The position numbers and the translations under genes were made by a program. A stretch of 64,000 nt of DNA from Brachionus plicatilis. Lineage: Eukaryota; Rotifera; Eurotatoria; Ploima; Brachionidae. Shown one piece after another: positions 21,963 through 32,890 of the stretch. Location: positions 968,254 through 1,032,253 of the forward strand of contig QEOQ01000508.1 in the NCBI GenBank assembly GCA_010279815.1, written 5' to 3'. Below the pieces are notes generated by a model, which saw nothing but the letters and a program-made list of their open reading frames with translations, searched no databases and was not told the DNA's origin. Position 1 is the first letter of the stretch, and every line of letters starts with the position of its first letter.

Positions 21963-24107
21963 AATTTAACTTAAAATTTATATATTTTTTAATTTTTAAT
22001 CCTTGGTATTAGTAAATAAACAATATTTATTTTTTTTTTATTCAATCTATTTTTCACATTTTTTGAAATCTAAATTCAATGAATCATTGTTTGCAGGCTA
22101 AAATTTTTAAAATGGAAACAAAATTAAATTAAAATCAAATAATTCAATAAATTTAATTTTAAAATATTAAAAATTTGTGATATTTTTATTTTTAATTTTC
22201 TAGTTGGATTTAAGTTTTTCTTCAACGATAAAATTTTAAATTAAGAAACATAAAGGAAATAATTTAATATTTAAGATTTTTTTAAATATTTGAAAATAAG
22301 AGATATAAAATAATGTGTTAAACTCATAAACTTAATAATTTTTCAATGCAAAATTTTTCTAAATCCAAGATAAGTTCAAATTTAATGAATAAAATTTTGA
22401 AATTTTTCTTGCAGATCGATCGCAAATGAAAAAAAATAATACAATGGAATGCAATTATTTAAATTTAAGATCGCAATTATTTGCTAGTGAAATCGCTCTA
22501 AGAAAAAATGTTGAAGATTTATTTTTGCAATTTTTGATGATAAACAAAGATTTCTTAATTAAGACGGCTAATAAATGATAAAAATAGAAAGTTTCCTAAT
22601 TGATTAATAAAAATTTTGATAAAATTTGATTAAAAATAAAGCCTAGTATTGTCTCACTAAGAATTTTTGTCAAACTGCTCTAATTTTTCGAGCCTTAATT
22701 ATTTTTAGAGGATATTAAATTTCAACAGCTTCCTTAAATTTGAAAATCGTGTAATATAATTGACTTATCGGAATTAAAAAATTTTATATTACTAACATGA
22801 AACAAATTTAATATAGTTTGTTTTTTTTTTCTTGCAAAGTAGAATATCTAATTTTAGATACTAAATTAATACGCATTTAAAACATATTTTTATTTTCTCT
22901 ATTTATTTTCCAAACTCGTGTCTTTTATCAAGAATACAAACTCTTAGCTGGTAGAAATAATATAAAGTTTTTGTTATTAAATTCAAATTTCAAAATTTGA
23001 ATAGTTTTTATTTTTAAATTAAAAAAATTATCTAGCAAATCAGACAGATTTTTGATGCTAATATTGATTTTCTGAATTTAGAATCATACTAAAAATTTAT
23101 TGGAACTATAATCAATATTTTTTCATTTAACTTAAATATTTGGACATTTTTTTATTACATAATAATAAGATAAAATAATGGTTAAGTATTGTTTTTTATT
23201 TATTCATATTCAATTTATTAGTAAGTTAATGTTGACAATGTAAAATAAATAAAAAACCATAGAACTTTTAAATTTATTAAATTATGCATTTTAGTAAGAT
23301 TAATCGAATAAAAAGCATCAATTAAAATGATTTGGTTGAGTTCAAAATTATAAAGCTCAAATTAAATGGTTTGATATTTCAGTATTCTAATAAAAATTAT
23401 CATGCTTTATGAAAACTAAAGAGTTCTAATTAATTATATAACGGATCCAAAAATTAAAAAAAAATTTAATTAATGGTCTTTATATTTTTGCAAGAGTGGT
23501 TAAATCTTCTGTGGATAATTTTTTGAGCGAATACGAGGAATCCAATTTGGATATGGTTCAAAACTTATGAGACAGTATTTGGACAAAATTAAAAAATATA
23601 ACTCCTTGAGGAATTCTAAATATTTCTAATTTTTCTAGATTAATAATCTATCATTTGAAGTGGTAGATATTTTGAATAATTTGCAGTACACTTGTCAAAA
23701 AATAAAAGGTATTACTTAGCATTTGCAATGAAATGAAATTGATTCAAAAATCGATTAATTAGACGAAAGTCGCTTCAAAAATTTTAGTTTGCACAATTAA
23801 TTAAATTTCCGCTATTTTTGTAGAAGCCTTCGAGTCAAAACTTAAAATTGAAAAAATAATCGAAAAAGATAGAAATTTTATTTTATTGAATCTAACAAAA
23901 ATGAATAAAATTAGCTTTTTAATGTATTTTTGAGCATGTTTCAACTCAAATAAAGTATTTTAAAATGAAATTGTATGAGAATTTCATTTTTCATCCATCA
24001 ATTTTTTTACATAACACACACGGGAAATATCACTTTAATGGCAAATTAATTCTTTTTTATTTTTCCATTCATTCAATAATTTAAATTCCTCAATTATTAT
24101 CCTTAAA
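21963..24107. other. Intergenic between the two kainate receptor genes
   Basis: About 2.1 kb of AT-rich DNA; no ORF, repeat or RNA gene recognised. AATAAA near 22014 could serve as the polyadenylation signal of gene 1. The promoter of gene 2 should lie toward the right end. Confidence 0.5.
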
Positions 24108-27100
24108 ATGAAAATATTTCTGTCTATTTATTTTAAAAATTTAGACTGGTACACAAATCAAATGACCTTGTGCTTTTATTTACTCCTGTTGTGTTTATTT
24201 CCTAGTTTGGTCGTCAATCGAAGAGAGCAAAAAATTTATAAAATAAGTAAGTTTATAAAATGTGTTTTTTTTTAACTTTAATAATTCATCTCACATTACT
24301 TCTAGTAAATAATTATCTTAAAATCCAAAAAAGGCTCAAGAGAATTAATAAAATTTGCTGTATTTTTTCTATATTAATTTCGAATTGTTTAAACAATTAA
24401 TATATATTGGTAGTAGCATATGCAGTATGGATATATTGATCCACACTATCACTTAGAGGCGTTGAGCCATATAAAATGTTACGCTTTTTCAAATTTGCTA
24501 CCCACCATTCCAAAGACTTCTTTGTAAATAGTCGCTTTGGAAAATATTTATTATTTTTGCATTAATAGCTTTCAATTACAAACTATTTCGAGAGTTTGCT
24601 CAACAGTATTAGAAATAAAAATTATGAAGATTATTAATTTGAAAAAAATAGCTTTAGAAAGTTTTATTCAATATATTTAATTAATCTCGAAAAGACAAAA
24701 ATTTACATAGATACAAATCTAAATAAATTTCTAAATTGTCTTAAAATTAAAATTTAATTTACTTATTTGATCACTTATTCAATTACTAAGTTGGTCCATC
24801 CAAAATAAATGAATATTAGGAAAAAAATTCAAATTAATCATAAAATCTTTTTTAAAATAATTGTAAATTTTAAAAGGTGTTTTTTATGATGACTTATCGG
24901 AAAATATTGAAGACCTAATATCTTATTCTGTTGATTCAGTGAATCGTATTTACCGACAATCAAAATTTCAATTAGACTTCAGTTCTTACAAAGTAGACAA
25001 GAGAAAAGCTTTCAAATTGGCTCAAATATGTAAAAACTTGGAGCACATTTTTAAAGCCTCATAAAAAATTTATCTAATTTTAGTGTGTAATGACATAGAA
25101 GAAGGTCGAATAGCAATAATTGCTGTAGGAGAAAATCCGGCATTCGAAATAATTGAATCTTTAGTTAGTTCCCTTAAAATACCTTACATTGAAGTTAAAT
25201 GGAACAAATTGAGCGACGAGTACTCAATTTTGACTAACATGAATGAAAAAAATGACAACTTTTGGACAAAATCAAATAAAATAAATATCCATCCACCAGC
25301 AAACAAACTAATTAAAGCCTATATAGACTTAATAGAACTTTATAAATGGGAATATGTAACTGTTCTATTCCAAGAGTCATCTGGCTTAAGTAGACTTGAT
25401 GATTTGCTGAAAATACCAAATAATTTGAGTGTCATGAGTGGATTTTCAAATCAAAATACTTTGAGCAACAAATTTCGAGTTATAGTAAAGCAATTGAGTT
25501 CAGACCCAGCACTCTGGTTCGATTTGATTAGCGAAATAAAATTAAGTGGATCATCTCATGTGTTAGTAGATATTTCAACCCAATATTTGAACAAATTTCT
25601 AGAAATTGTAATCTTTATTTTTTTGTAAACAATTCAGAGCTAAATTAGCTTTTAGGCTGAGGATGCTGGTTTGATGACAACTTATTTTCATTTTTTGTTC
25701 ACTAGCTTGGATCTTGCAGCATTTGATTACACACCATCTGCTAATGTGACTGCTTTCCAAATGTTCGAACCAAGTGATCTCAATGTTAGAAATGTTTTCG
25801 CTGAATTTAACTTAAAAAACTTGGTTTCCCAAAAAAAGTTGTTTAAATATATGCCAGTAATAATCAGCTAATTAATGGATATTAAACAAAAAATTTATTT
25901 AAAATTTTTTAGAGTTCTGCTATTTTTTTACATGATGCCATAAAACTTGTTGCGTTTACAATAGAACAAAAAAATCTGGTAGACATTCTACCAGAATCAC
26001 CACCTATGTCGTGCGATTCTGAAAAACAATGGTCCTTTGGACAGCAATTGCTCGAACATTTCAAAAGCATGAAATTCAATGGACTAAGCGGCAATATTGA
26101 ATTTGATAAAGATACCGGATACCGAAAAAATATAACCCTATCTATTGTAGATAGAACAAAATATGGAGTTGAACTAATAGGATTTTGGAAAGACACAGAC
26201 TTTAAGCCGATTAGTGTTGTCAGAAGCTATGCCAAAGAAAAGGATCATGTTTTAAACAAATTAAATCGAAATTTAATTGTTTCAACGAAAATAGTTTGGC
26301 AAATTTATTAATTTTATTTAAACTGATATTATTTATTGACTGTTTTAGGAAGCACCGTATGTTATGATGAAAATTCCCGAAAAAAACGAAACTCTAGAAG
26401 GCAACGAAAAGTATATTGGCTATTGTGTTGATTTGCTTGTAAAAATATCCAAAATATGTGGATTTAATTATACTATAAAGCCGGTGGCGGATGGTGTACA
26501 TGGAACTTTGATGAATGGCAAATGGAATGGAATTATTAATGAATTAATTGATAAAGTAATACAGTTTAATTTTATTTTGTTTTATTTTATTGTTATCAAA
26601 GTTTTAAAAATTATAAATATTTTGTCATTGTTAAAAATATTTGAAATATTTCGATTACATCAATTTATTTAATTAGTTCTAGATAAAAAACATTAAAAAA
26701 TTAGTTGATTCGTTTTTTTTGGTGAATAAAAATCAAAAATTTCAAATTCAAAAGTCAAGGAAAATAATGACTGACTTAAATTCGGCATTGTGAATTTTGG
26801 TACTAAAAAACAAAATATTAAAAATGCCAATGCCAATGCCAAATGTCAAAGTTAATGCCAAAGATAATTATTTACTAGATGTATTAGTTGCCACATAAAT
26901 TGTAGCAACTAATACATCCTTTGTACCACCAATAAACTAATTCCGCAAAATCCAGAAAAATGTGAATTTTTCTATAGTAGTAATTAATAATAATAATATT
27001 CAATTTGGTTTTAAATATTGATCTAATTGTCCCAAAATTGTTTATAACTAAGTTAAAACTGTAAAATCAAGAGATTCATTTTGACTCATCTATTTACAGA

Positions 27101-29093
27101 GGTTCTACAAAAATAACAGAATTAGTAAAATAACGTTATTTTACGTAATTTATATATTATGTAATTTTATGTAAAAGAACATACGTAATTTACTTAAGAT
27201 TGCGTTAACTGACCGAAACTTATGTAAAATTACGTTAAATACATGATATTACTAATTCTAGTCTTTTTGTAGAACTACTGTAAATCATTTAGAGTACAAT
27301 TTAAAACTAACTTGTACATTTCTTTTCCTCAATTCTTCCTCGACTTTTCCTTTCCCCACTGAAATAGTTGAAGAAGAGTCGAGGAAAGGAAAAGTCGATG
27401 AACAAAATGCATATAAGTTAGTTTTAATTTGTACTGTACAAAATTTTTCAAAAATATTTGGTTTAACTAATTTATTTATTTTAAACAAATATTTAATAAT
27501 GATAATAATTTTTTTTAAGAAAGCCGATATAGCTGTCGCGGGCTTAACTATAACATATCAACGCGAACAAGCCATTGATTTTACAAAGCCATTTTTAAAT
27601 CTCGGCATCAGTATTCTGTACAAAAGGCAACAAAAAATTGATCCAAATATATTTTCTTTTTTGTCTCCGCTGTCAATAGACATATGGCTTTATATTATAG
27701 CAGCATATTTGCGTAATGAACTTATTTCCTAATTTTATTTTTTTGCTTAAATTAATTTTTATTTTAAGTTGTTAGTTTATTGCTATTTGTATTGTCACGA
27801 TTCTCTCCATATGAATGGAAAAATCCATATCCGTGCAGAAAGGAATCTAATCTGGTTGAAAATCAATTTACTTTAGCTAACAGTTTGTGGTTTACTATCG
27901 GCTCATTAATGAAACAAGGAAGTGACATTAATCCCAAATCATTTTCAGCCCGAATACTTACCGGAGTATGGTGGTTTTTTGCCTTGATAATGATTTCATC
28001 CTATACGGCCAATCTTGCCGCTTTTTTGACCACTAAACGTCTCAGCTCACCAATTGAAGACGTAGAAGGTCTCTCGAAGCAGAGCGAAATCAAATACGGA
28101 TGTCTTAATGGTGGCTCTACCCAGCAGTTTTTTAGTGAGTCCAAAATTCATACTTATGAACGTATGTGGAATTTTATGAACAGTCAACCGAATGTTTTTG
28201 TCTCATCGACAGAAGAAGGTATCGAAAGAGTTAAAAAAGGTGGCTTTGCTTATTTATTAGAATCGACTACCAATGACTACCTAAGACAGCGTGACTGCGA
28301 GTTGATGCAAGTAGGAGGACTCATTGATACCAAAGGATATGGAATCGGCACTCCACCTGGTTCTCCTTGGAGAGATCAAATATCTAATGCTATTCTTCAG
28401 CTGCAAGAAAAAGGTGACTTGCAGGAGTTGTATATAAAATGGTGGGAAAAAGAGGGAAAAGATCCTTATCATAAGTGCGAAAAATTTGACGACAAAAAAA
28501 AAGATTCGGCAAATGAGTTAAGCCTAGAAAATGTTGGAGGAATATTCGTAGTTTTGGCCATTGGTTTAATTATTTCTTTTATTGTCGCAATCCTGGAGTT
28601 TTATTTTAAAAGTCGAAAGCATTATAGGAATCAAAATATACCCTCAAAAATCATGAATCGACTCAAGGTAGCATGCTGTCACCATAAACCGATCAGACGA
28701 TCTTCTTCCCTAAAAAATCTTGACTTAAATAATGAAATTAGACTAGTGGAACCACACCACAGTCATTATTCATCGAAAATTACGAGAAAAAAAAGATCAG
28801 AAAATTTTCAACATATTCTATTAGGTAATGACTTGCTGAATTTTAAATTTTCGAATTCAGTGGATTTTTATCAGACACAAATTCCGAAAAAAAGTAAAAC
28901 TAAAAAATCAAAAAGCTTCGTTCAAGATTTAGACACTGAAAAAGAAAATAAAAAGCATCACTTTTCATATGTAAATAAACCAGTTTATAGACTAGAAAAT
29001 CATTTTTTAAAGCGACAATTAAGTCCTGTGCATCTTAATGAAATCAATACCGAGATTTACAAATTAGAGAGCCAAAATTTTTCAGATTTTTAA
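24108..29093 (+). CDS. Kainate-type ionotropic glutamate receptor subunit, gene 2 (Lys at the Q/R site)
   Basis: Exons 24108-24246, 24877-25029, 25084-25607, 25656-25856, 25913-26293, 26349-26555, 27520-27712 and 27769-29093 join in frame to 1040 codons. A start at 24162 would give a tighter signal peptide ([18 protein letters not shown]) and 1022 aa. Domain order equals gene 1: amino-terminal domain, S1 ([10 protein letters not shown]), M1, pore loop [12 protein letters not shown]3 (SYTANLAAF), S2 ([13 protein letters not shown]), M4, then a long basic tail of about 165 residues. The pore Q/R position is lysine (K648, codon 27912-27914). Several exon borders match gene 1 (exon 2 is 153 nt in both), but pore loop, M3, S2, M4 and tail lie in one 1.3-kb exon, so the alternative M3 and tail exons of gene 1 are absent. 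AATAAA at 29122-29127 is a likely poly(A) signal. The 0.96-kb intron before exon 7 carries MITEs. Confidence 0.9.
26878..26918. repeat. Perfect 14-bp stem hairpin in a gene 2 intron
   Basis: GATGTATTAGTTGC, 13-nt spacer, GCAACTAATACATC. It lies just after a run of ATGCCA repeats (26824-26862). Function unknown; it could be a MITE remnant or a structured RNA element. Confidence 0.5.
27097..27280. mobile_element. Tc1/mariner-like MITE, 184 bp, TA flanks
   Basis: The ends are CAGAGGTTCTACAAAAATAA on the left and, inverted, CAGTAGTTCTACAAAAAGAC on the right, each followed by AGAATTAGTA-like sequence. Both sides are flanked by TA (27095-27096 and 27281-27282), the signature of Tc1/mariner insertion. 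The interior has TTACGTAA / TTTTACGTAA modules seen in two other Tc1-like elements of the window. No ORF. Confidence 0.75.
27294..27434. mobile_element. Foldback element, about 140 bp
   Basis: GTACAATTTAAAACTAACTT at the left pairs with AAGTTAGTTTTAATTTGTAC at the right. An inner pair, TCGACTTTTCCTTTCC and GGAAAGGAAAAGTCGA, continues the hairpin. There is no coding capacity. It abuts the preceding MITE, so this intron is an insertion hotspot. Confidence 0.6.
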
Positions 29094-29371
29094 AATTTTT
29101 TAAACATAAATATTTTTGTTTAATAAAGAACTTTTCCACTTATTTTTTGAACTTAAACAATCCAATGTTTGATTTAGAATCTAATTTTTTGTGTGATTCA
29201 GCCAACTCAGCCAAAAATTTAATTAAATTTTTTTATTTAAAAAAAAAACTCATGCGTATAAACTAACTTGATTCACTAAATTAACTGTTTAATGATATCC
29301 TTAATAAATTAAAAAAAAATGTTTTTTTCGAACTTTTTATCTAGGTTTCATATAAATTTGGCAAGTTGAAG

Positions 29372-29718
29372 TTTATGGTCAATTTTTGATGCTCAAAATG
29401 ATCAAATCAAATTAATACTATAAAAAAATTTTGATTCCTTAATAGAATTAGAGGTAAATTTTCGGTCTTAACATACTTTGTTAAAACTAATGGTAAAATC
29501 TGCAAAAGTCTGCAAAAAATTATCTATTTTAAATACCATCATTTCGATGGTGAGCACTCTGCAATGTGCATTTTTATATTGCAGAGTTAATTTTTTTATT
29601 TAACATAGTATGTTAAATTCAAAAATGTATCTCTGCATTATTTCTTTTAAGAAATAATAACTAATTTAATTGTTTAAGTTTGATTTGATCATTTTGAGCA
29701 TCAAAAATTGATCATAAA
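29372..29718. mobile_element. Foldback MITE, about 347 bp
   Basis: Left TTTATGGTCAATTTTTGATG followed by CTCAAAATGATCAAATC matches the reverse complement of the right end almost exactly. The centre has CTGCAAAAGTCTGCAAAA and the inverted CTGCAATGTGCATTTTTATATTGCAG-like hairpin (described, not contiguous), similar to the MITE at 13641-13998. No ORF. Confidence 0.65.
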
Positions 29719-30469
29719 TTATGGATATTTTTGCGCCTTTTTCATTACATTTAATCTAAAAAATACTTTAACTACTAATTTAATGTATTCAAACTTCGAA
29801 ATTTACAAAATCAAAAATCAAAATTGACTATCTTTTACAAAAAATTTACCACTTGTAAAAAAATTCAATATTTAATTCAATATTTATTTTTTTTTAATTT
29901 TAAAATTCATAATAAACCTCAAATAATTCTTTCTTTTTAATCAATTATTTTTAATTTAGGACTTATTTATTTAAATTATTATTAATTTACTTAAATTCAC
30001 CATTGAACCAATCCGAAACTTGCGAAGCGTCTCAAGCGCAATCCAGTACGATCCCAGTCCAATTCTAAAATTAATTCATGAAAACTTTGGCAGTAACGTA
30101 AAATACAGTGCTTTTTTTTTACATGGTTCTTACAACAATTTGTGTAATTTTACGTAAAATTACATCAATATCTGTAAGAAACGGTAAATTCGATTTAGGC
30201 CAAAAAATTGTCATTTTTTGCTCTTTATTTTGATTTTTAATCAAATTTTTATTATTTTTATTATCTTTTAAGCAAAAAACTTTTTCAATTATTTCTTAAT
30301 AAATTTTTTAATTTATTACATTATTTGTTGTAAATTTTGGTAATTTTTTGCAAAAATTTAACATCTCTGTAAGAAATGGTAAGAAATAGTAAAAAAATTC
30401 ACAATTTTAAATTTTAAATCATTAATTTTTTAAAAGTGCATTCTAGATAAAAATAATATGTCCCTTTCG

Positions 30470-30725
30470 ATACTAGTGGATAATGGGGAGGCGCTCATCT
30501 CTTTTCCAATACTTTTTTGATCAACGTCTCCAATCTGACACAGAGGTTCTTGCATCGAGTTGATCATCTACACCTCTATTATTACCTGGTCGAAACCGGT
30601 TCCCCTTTTTAATGGTGAAAGGGGTTTAAATATTCGTCCCGTACTGATATTTTGAAGATTTTTCCCTCCTCAGCGAGTTTGAACCCTAAATGGTTATTAC
30701 TTTTATCTAAATAGTTTTTCTAAAT
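30470..30725. repeat. GC-richer patch, possibly a SINE-like repeat
   Basis: Composition jumps (GGGGAGGCGCTCATCTC, GGTCGAAACCGGTTCCCC, CCTCAGCGAG). On the minus strand AGGGTTCAAACTCGC resembles a tRNA B-box (GGTTCRAANCC), but no clear A-box or complete tRNA fold could be drawn. It may be a tRNA-derived SINE or unrelated repeat. No ORF. Confidence 0.25.
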
Positions 30726-30803
30726 TAAAATTCAAAAAAGAATTTGTCTGTTTGACACAAATAAATTTCACAACCTGACCATCCAGCATTTTTATTTACA
30801 CTA

Positions 30804-31098
30804 CGTTTCTAAACAAAGTATATCTAGCGCTTCGCTAGAACATTTTGTTTGCTCTAGCGCATGCTCTAGAACATCCTCTGGAAAATCCTCTGGAAAATCC
30901 TCTGGAAAATCCTCTGGAAAATCCTCTGGAAAATCCTCTGGAAAATCCTCTGGAAAATCCTCTGGAAAATCCTCTGGAAAATCCTCTGGAAAATCCTCTG
31001 GAAAATCCTCTGGAAAATCCTCTGGGAAATCCTCTGAAACATCCTCTGGAACGCTCATGAGCATGCTCTAGAAACTGTATACTTTGTTTAGAAACGTA
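30804..31098. mobile_element. Short inverted-repeat element wrapped around a 12-bp minisatellite
   Basis: Ends TACGTTTCTAAACAAAGTAT (left) and ATACTTTGTTTAGAAACGTA (right) are 20-bp reverse complements. Just inside are imperfect palindromes based on CTAGCGC / GCGCTAG and GCTCTAG, then the minisatellite at 30875-31054. It lies inside the Tc1-like element. Open frames of 71-87 codons on both strands arise only from the repeat (PLEN and DFPE units) and are not genes. Confidence 0.7.
30875..31054. repeat. Minisatellite, 12-bp unit CCTCTGGAAAAT
   Basis: Twelve perfect head-to-tail copies (30875-31018), then CCTCTGGGAAAT, CCTCTGAAACAT and CCTCTGGAACGC as degenerate copies. The perfect part is 144 bp. 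Homogeneity suggests recent expansion. Confidence 0.92.
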
Positions 31099-31157
31099 CT
31101 GTATTTACCACATCTTTTACCTTATTTTGGTTAAATGAATTGATAAATTTAACAATT

Positions 31158-32525
31158 ATGGTAACCTAGTCTAAAGGGGTTATGGGTTAATAGGGTGAAC
31201 GAATTTGAAAAACCCCTATATCACCTTCATTTTTAAAGCTACTACCTAAAAAAATATCTTGATATGTGGAACTCGAGGAGAGAAATCGAATGATATGTGT
31301 GAAATATTTTAAAAAAAAATCGTTATATGCTTTTTTTTCTCTTAAAGTTCGACTACGCCTAATGAGGTGAAAAAGCCTCGAATTAGTGATTCGGGAGAAG
31401 GGTGCTTTAAGGCCCTAGGTAATACTTAAGCTCTAACCTATTTCGCTTGTTAGATTCAGCACATGCTAAAGTATCCAAGAAAATTTTTTTAGAATTTTAG
31501 GAAATATCCTTAGTGCTTCATCTAATGGGTTTTTTTTAGGGCTTAAAAGGTCTAATAGATTTAACCCTATTAGTCAAATAAATCACCCAATTAGTCCAAA
31601 TAAGATTATATTTAACCCATTTAACCGAATAAGACTAGAAAATGCAGTGACACTATTTTTTAATAATCAAAAAATTGTAAAATTATTTTCTCTCTCTCAC
31701 TCTCAAAAAATTTTTTTTTTAAAGCCGAGTTTTTATTTCAAACATAAAAAAAGCAAATTGTTTAAAAATAAGCTAAAAATGTCACAGAAAAAAGAAATTC
31801 AATTAAAAAAAAACAATTATACTGTACAAAATCTAAAATACACAATCAGTGATGTAAATAGTAATAAGAAAAATAAGAACAAGAAGAGGCCAAAAATGCC
31901 AAAATAGCTAAAAAAGGAACTGGAAGAGGAAGAGGACGACCACGAAAGCTTGTTGAAAGCAAATTAACACCAGATTAAAATGATAACTTATCAGAATCCG
32001 AAATATTGTGTAGCTCATGTGAAACAAAGATGGCTGAAGAGAAAGAAAACACGCCAAAATGGTTATCTTGTGAAAAGTGCTCAAATTGGGTTTGTTTTAG
32101 TTGTTTGTCAAAAGATATTAAAAAAAAAACAAAAAAAGAAATTTTATGTGATGATTGTAAAGATTAACTTTTACTTTTTTTTGAATTCGTTAAAACTCAC
32201 CTTTGTTCTGTTTCGAATAAATTAAATTAAATGAATTAAATAATTTTATTAAAAAATTCAAAAAATTTTCTTCCTAAATGTCAAATGGGTTAAAAGGGTT
32301 AAAATTCTTTTTTTGGGGTTAAATTTCGGGCTAATTGTATACAATTTTAGGTGTAATCGGGTTAACCGCTTTAACCCTTTTGGACCTCACATAATTAACC
32401 GCGGAGCTAAAGGGGTTACTCAAAAAATTCGGGAAAATTGGGTGACTATTTTTGAAGTTTTTGAACAAAATGGGTGAGAAATAAGCAATAAAAAAAAATA
32501 TGGTCACCCGGTTAGACTAGGTTAC
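31158..32525. mobile_element. Inverted-repeat element with AT-hook / PHD-like ORF
   Basis: Left end TATGGTAACCTAGTCTAA (about 31158) matches the reverse complement of the right end (TTAGACTAGGTTACCATA at about 32508-32525). Subterminal GGGGTTA / TAACCC modules recur in both arms (AATAGGGTG, GGGTTAAAAGGGTTAAA, ACCGCTTTAACCC). It contains a decayed ORF with an AT-hook and a PHD-type finger. Superfamily unassigned; target duplication not clear. Confidence 0.62.
31779..32167 (+). pseudogene. AT-hook and PHD-like zinc-finger ORF of a transposon, frameshifted
   Basis: ATG 31779 opens MSQKKEIQLKKNNYTVQNLK, Lys-rich, until TAG at 31905-31907. In the +1 frame the text continues KIAKKGTGRGRGRPRKLVES (an AT-hook), then KLTPD-stop, then NLSESEILCSSCETKM, WLSCEKCSNWVCFSCL and EILCDDCKD ending at TAA 32165. 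The Cys pattern C-x2-C, C-x2-C, W-x-C-x2-C, C-x2-C resembles a PHD finger with Cys in place of His. PHD-like fingers end some pogo/Tigger-type transposases. One frameshift and one stop indicate decay. Confidence 0.5.
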
Positions 32526-32639
32526 CATACTTGATAATTTAATTTTTAAAAGTGTTCAATTTAATTTTTACAATTTTCATCTGTTAAAAGTTTCTCGAAT
32601 TCAAGTATTTTTCCAAAATAAATTTTTCATTTTTATAGA

Positions 32640-32890
32640 AAAAAATTCCCTAGTTAATTTTGAAAAGGGATGCAAAATTTCCCTTTTCAACTCCTCCTAA
32701 ACCAATTCAATGGGATTTAGATCTGGGGATCTTGGTAGAGATTTAATATTTTTATATTTTAATATTAAATTTTTTATTTTTTTATAATTCTAAGTTTGGT
32801 TTTACCCAATTAATTTTATTTAATGACAAATAATTTGTACATTCAAGTGATGCATGTTTAGGATCGTTGTCTTGATGGAAAATAAATATA
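32640..32890 (-). pseudogene. Tc1-like transposase relic
   Basis: Minus strand reads FHQDNDPKHASLECTNYL then a stop-laden stretch, then PRSPDLNPIELV and EELKREILHPF. QDN-PKH and SPDLNPIE are the second and third catalytic-acid regions of Tc1/mariner (DDE/D) transposases. Other domains are lost or unreadable. This identifies the surrounding 30106-33391 repeat pair as a Tc1-like element. Confidence 0.8.

Noticed and set aside
16948..29093. NMDA- or AMPA-type identity for the two glutamate receptors
   Set aside because: Amino-terminal motifs ([20 protein letters not shown]), the LIVTT-EEPYV-like junction and the pore/S2 sequence fit GluK subunits best; NMDA-specific Asn at the pore site is absent.
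30470..30725. tRNA or 5S rRNA gene
   Set aside because: Only a B-box-like string is present; no cloverleaf or 5S internal control pattern could be built.
30875..31054. CRISPR array
   Set aside because: Units are 12 bp and contiguous with no spacers; the DNA is eukaryotic.
30801..31064. Protein-coding genes with DFPE or PLEN repeats
   Set aside because: Both frames exist only because the 12-bp satellite lacks stops on both strands; no flanking coding sequence.
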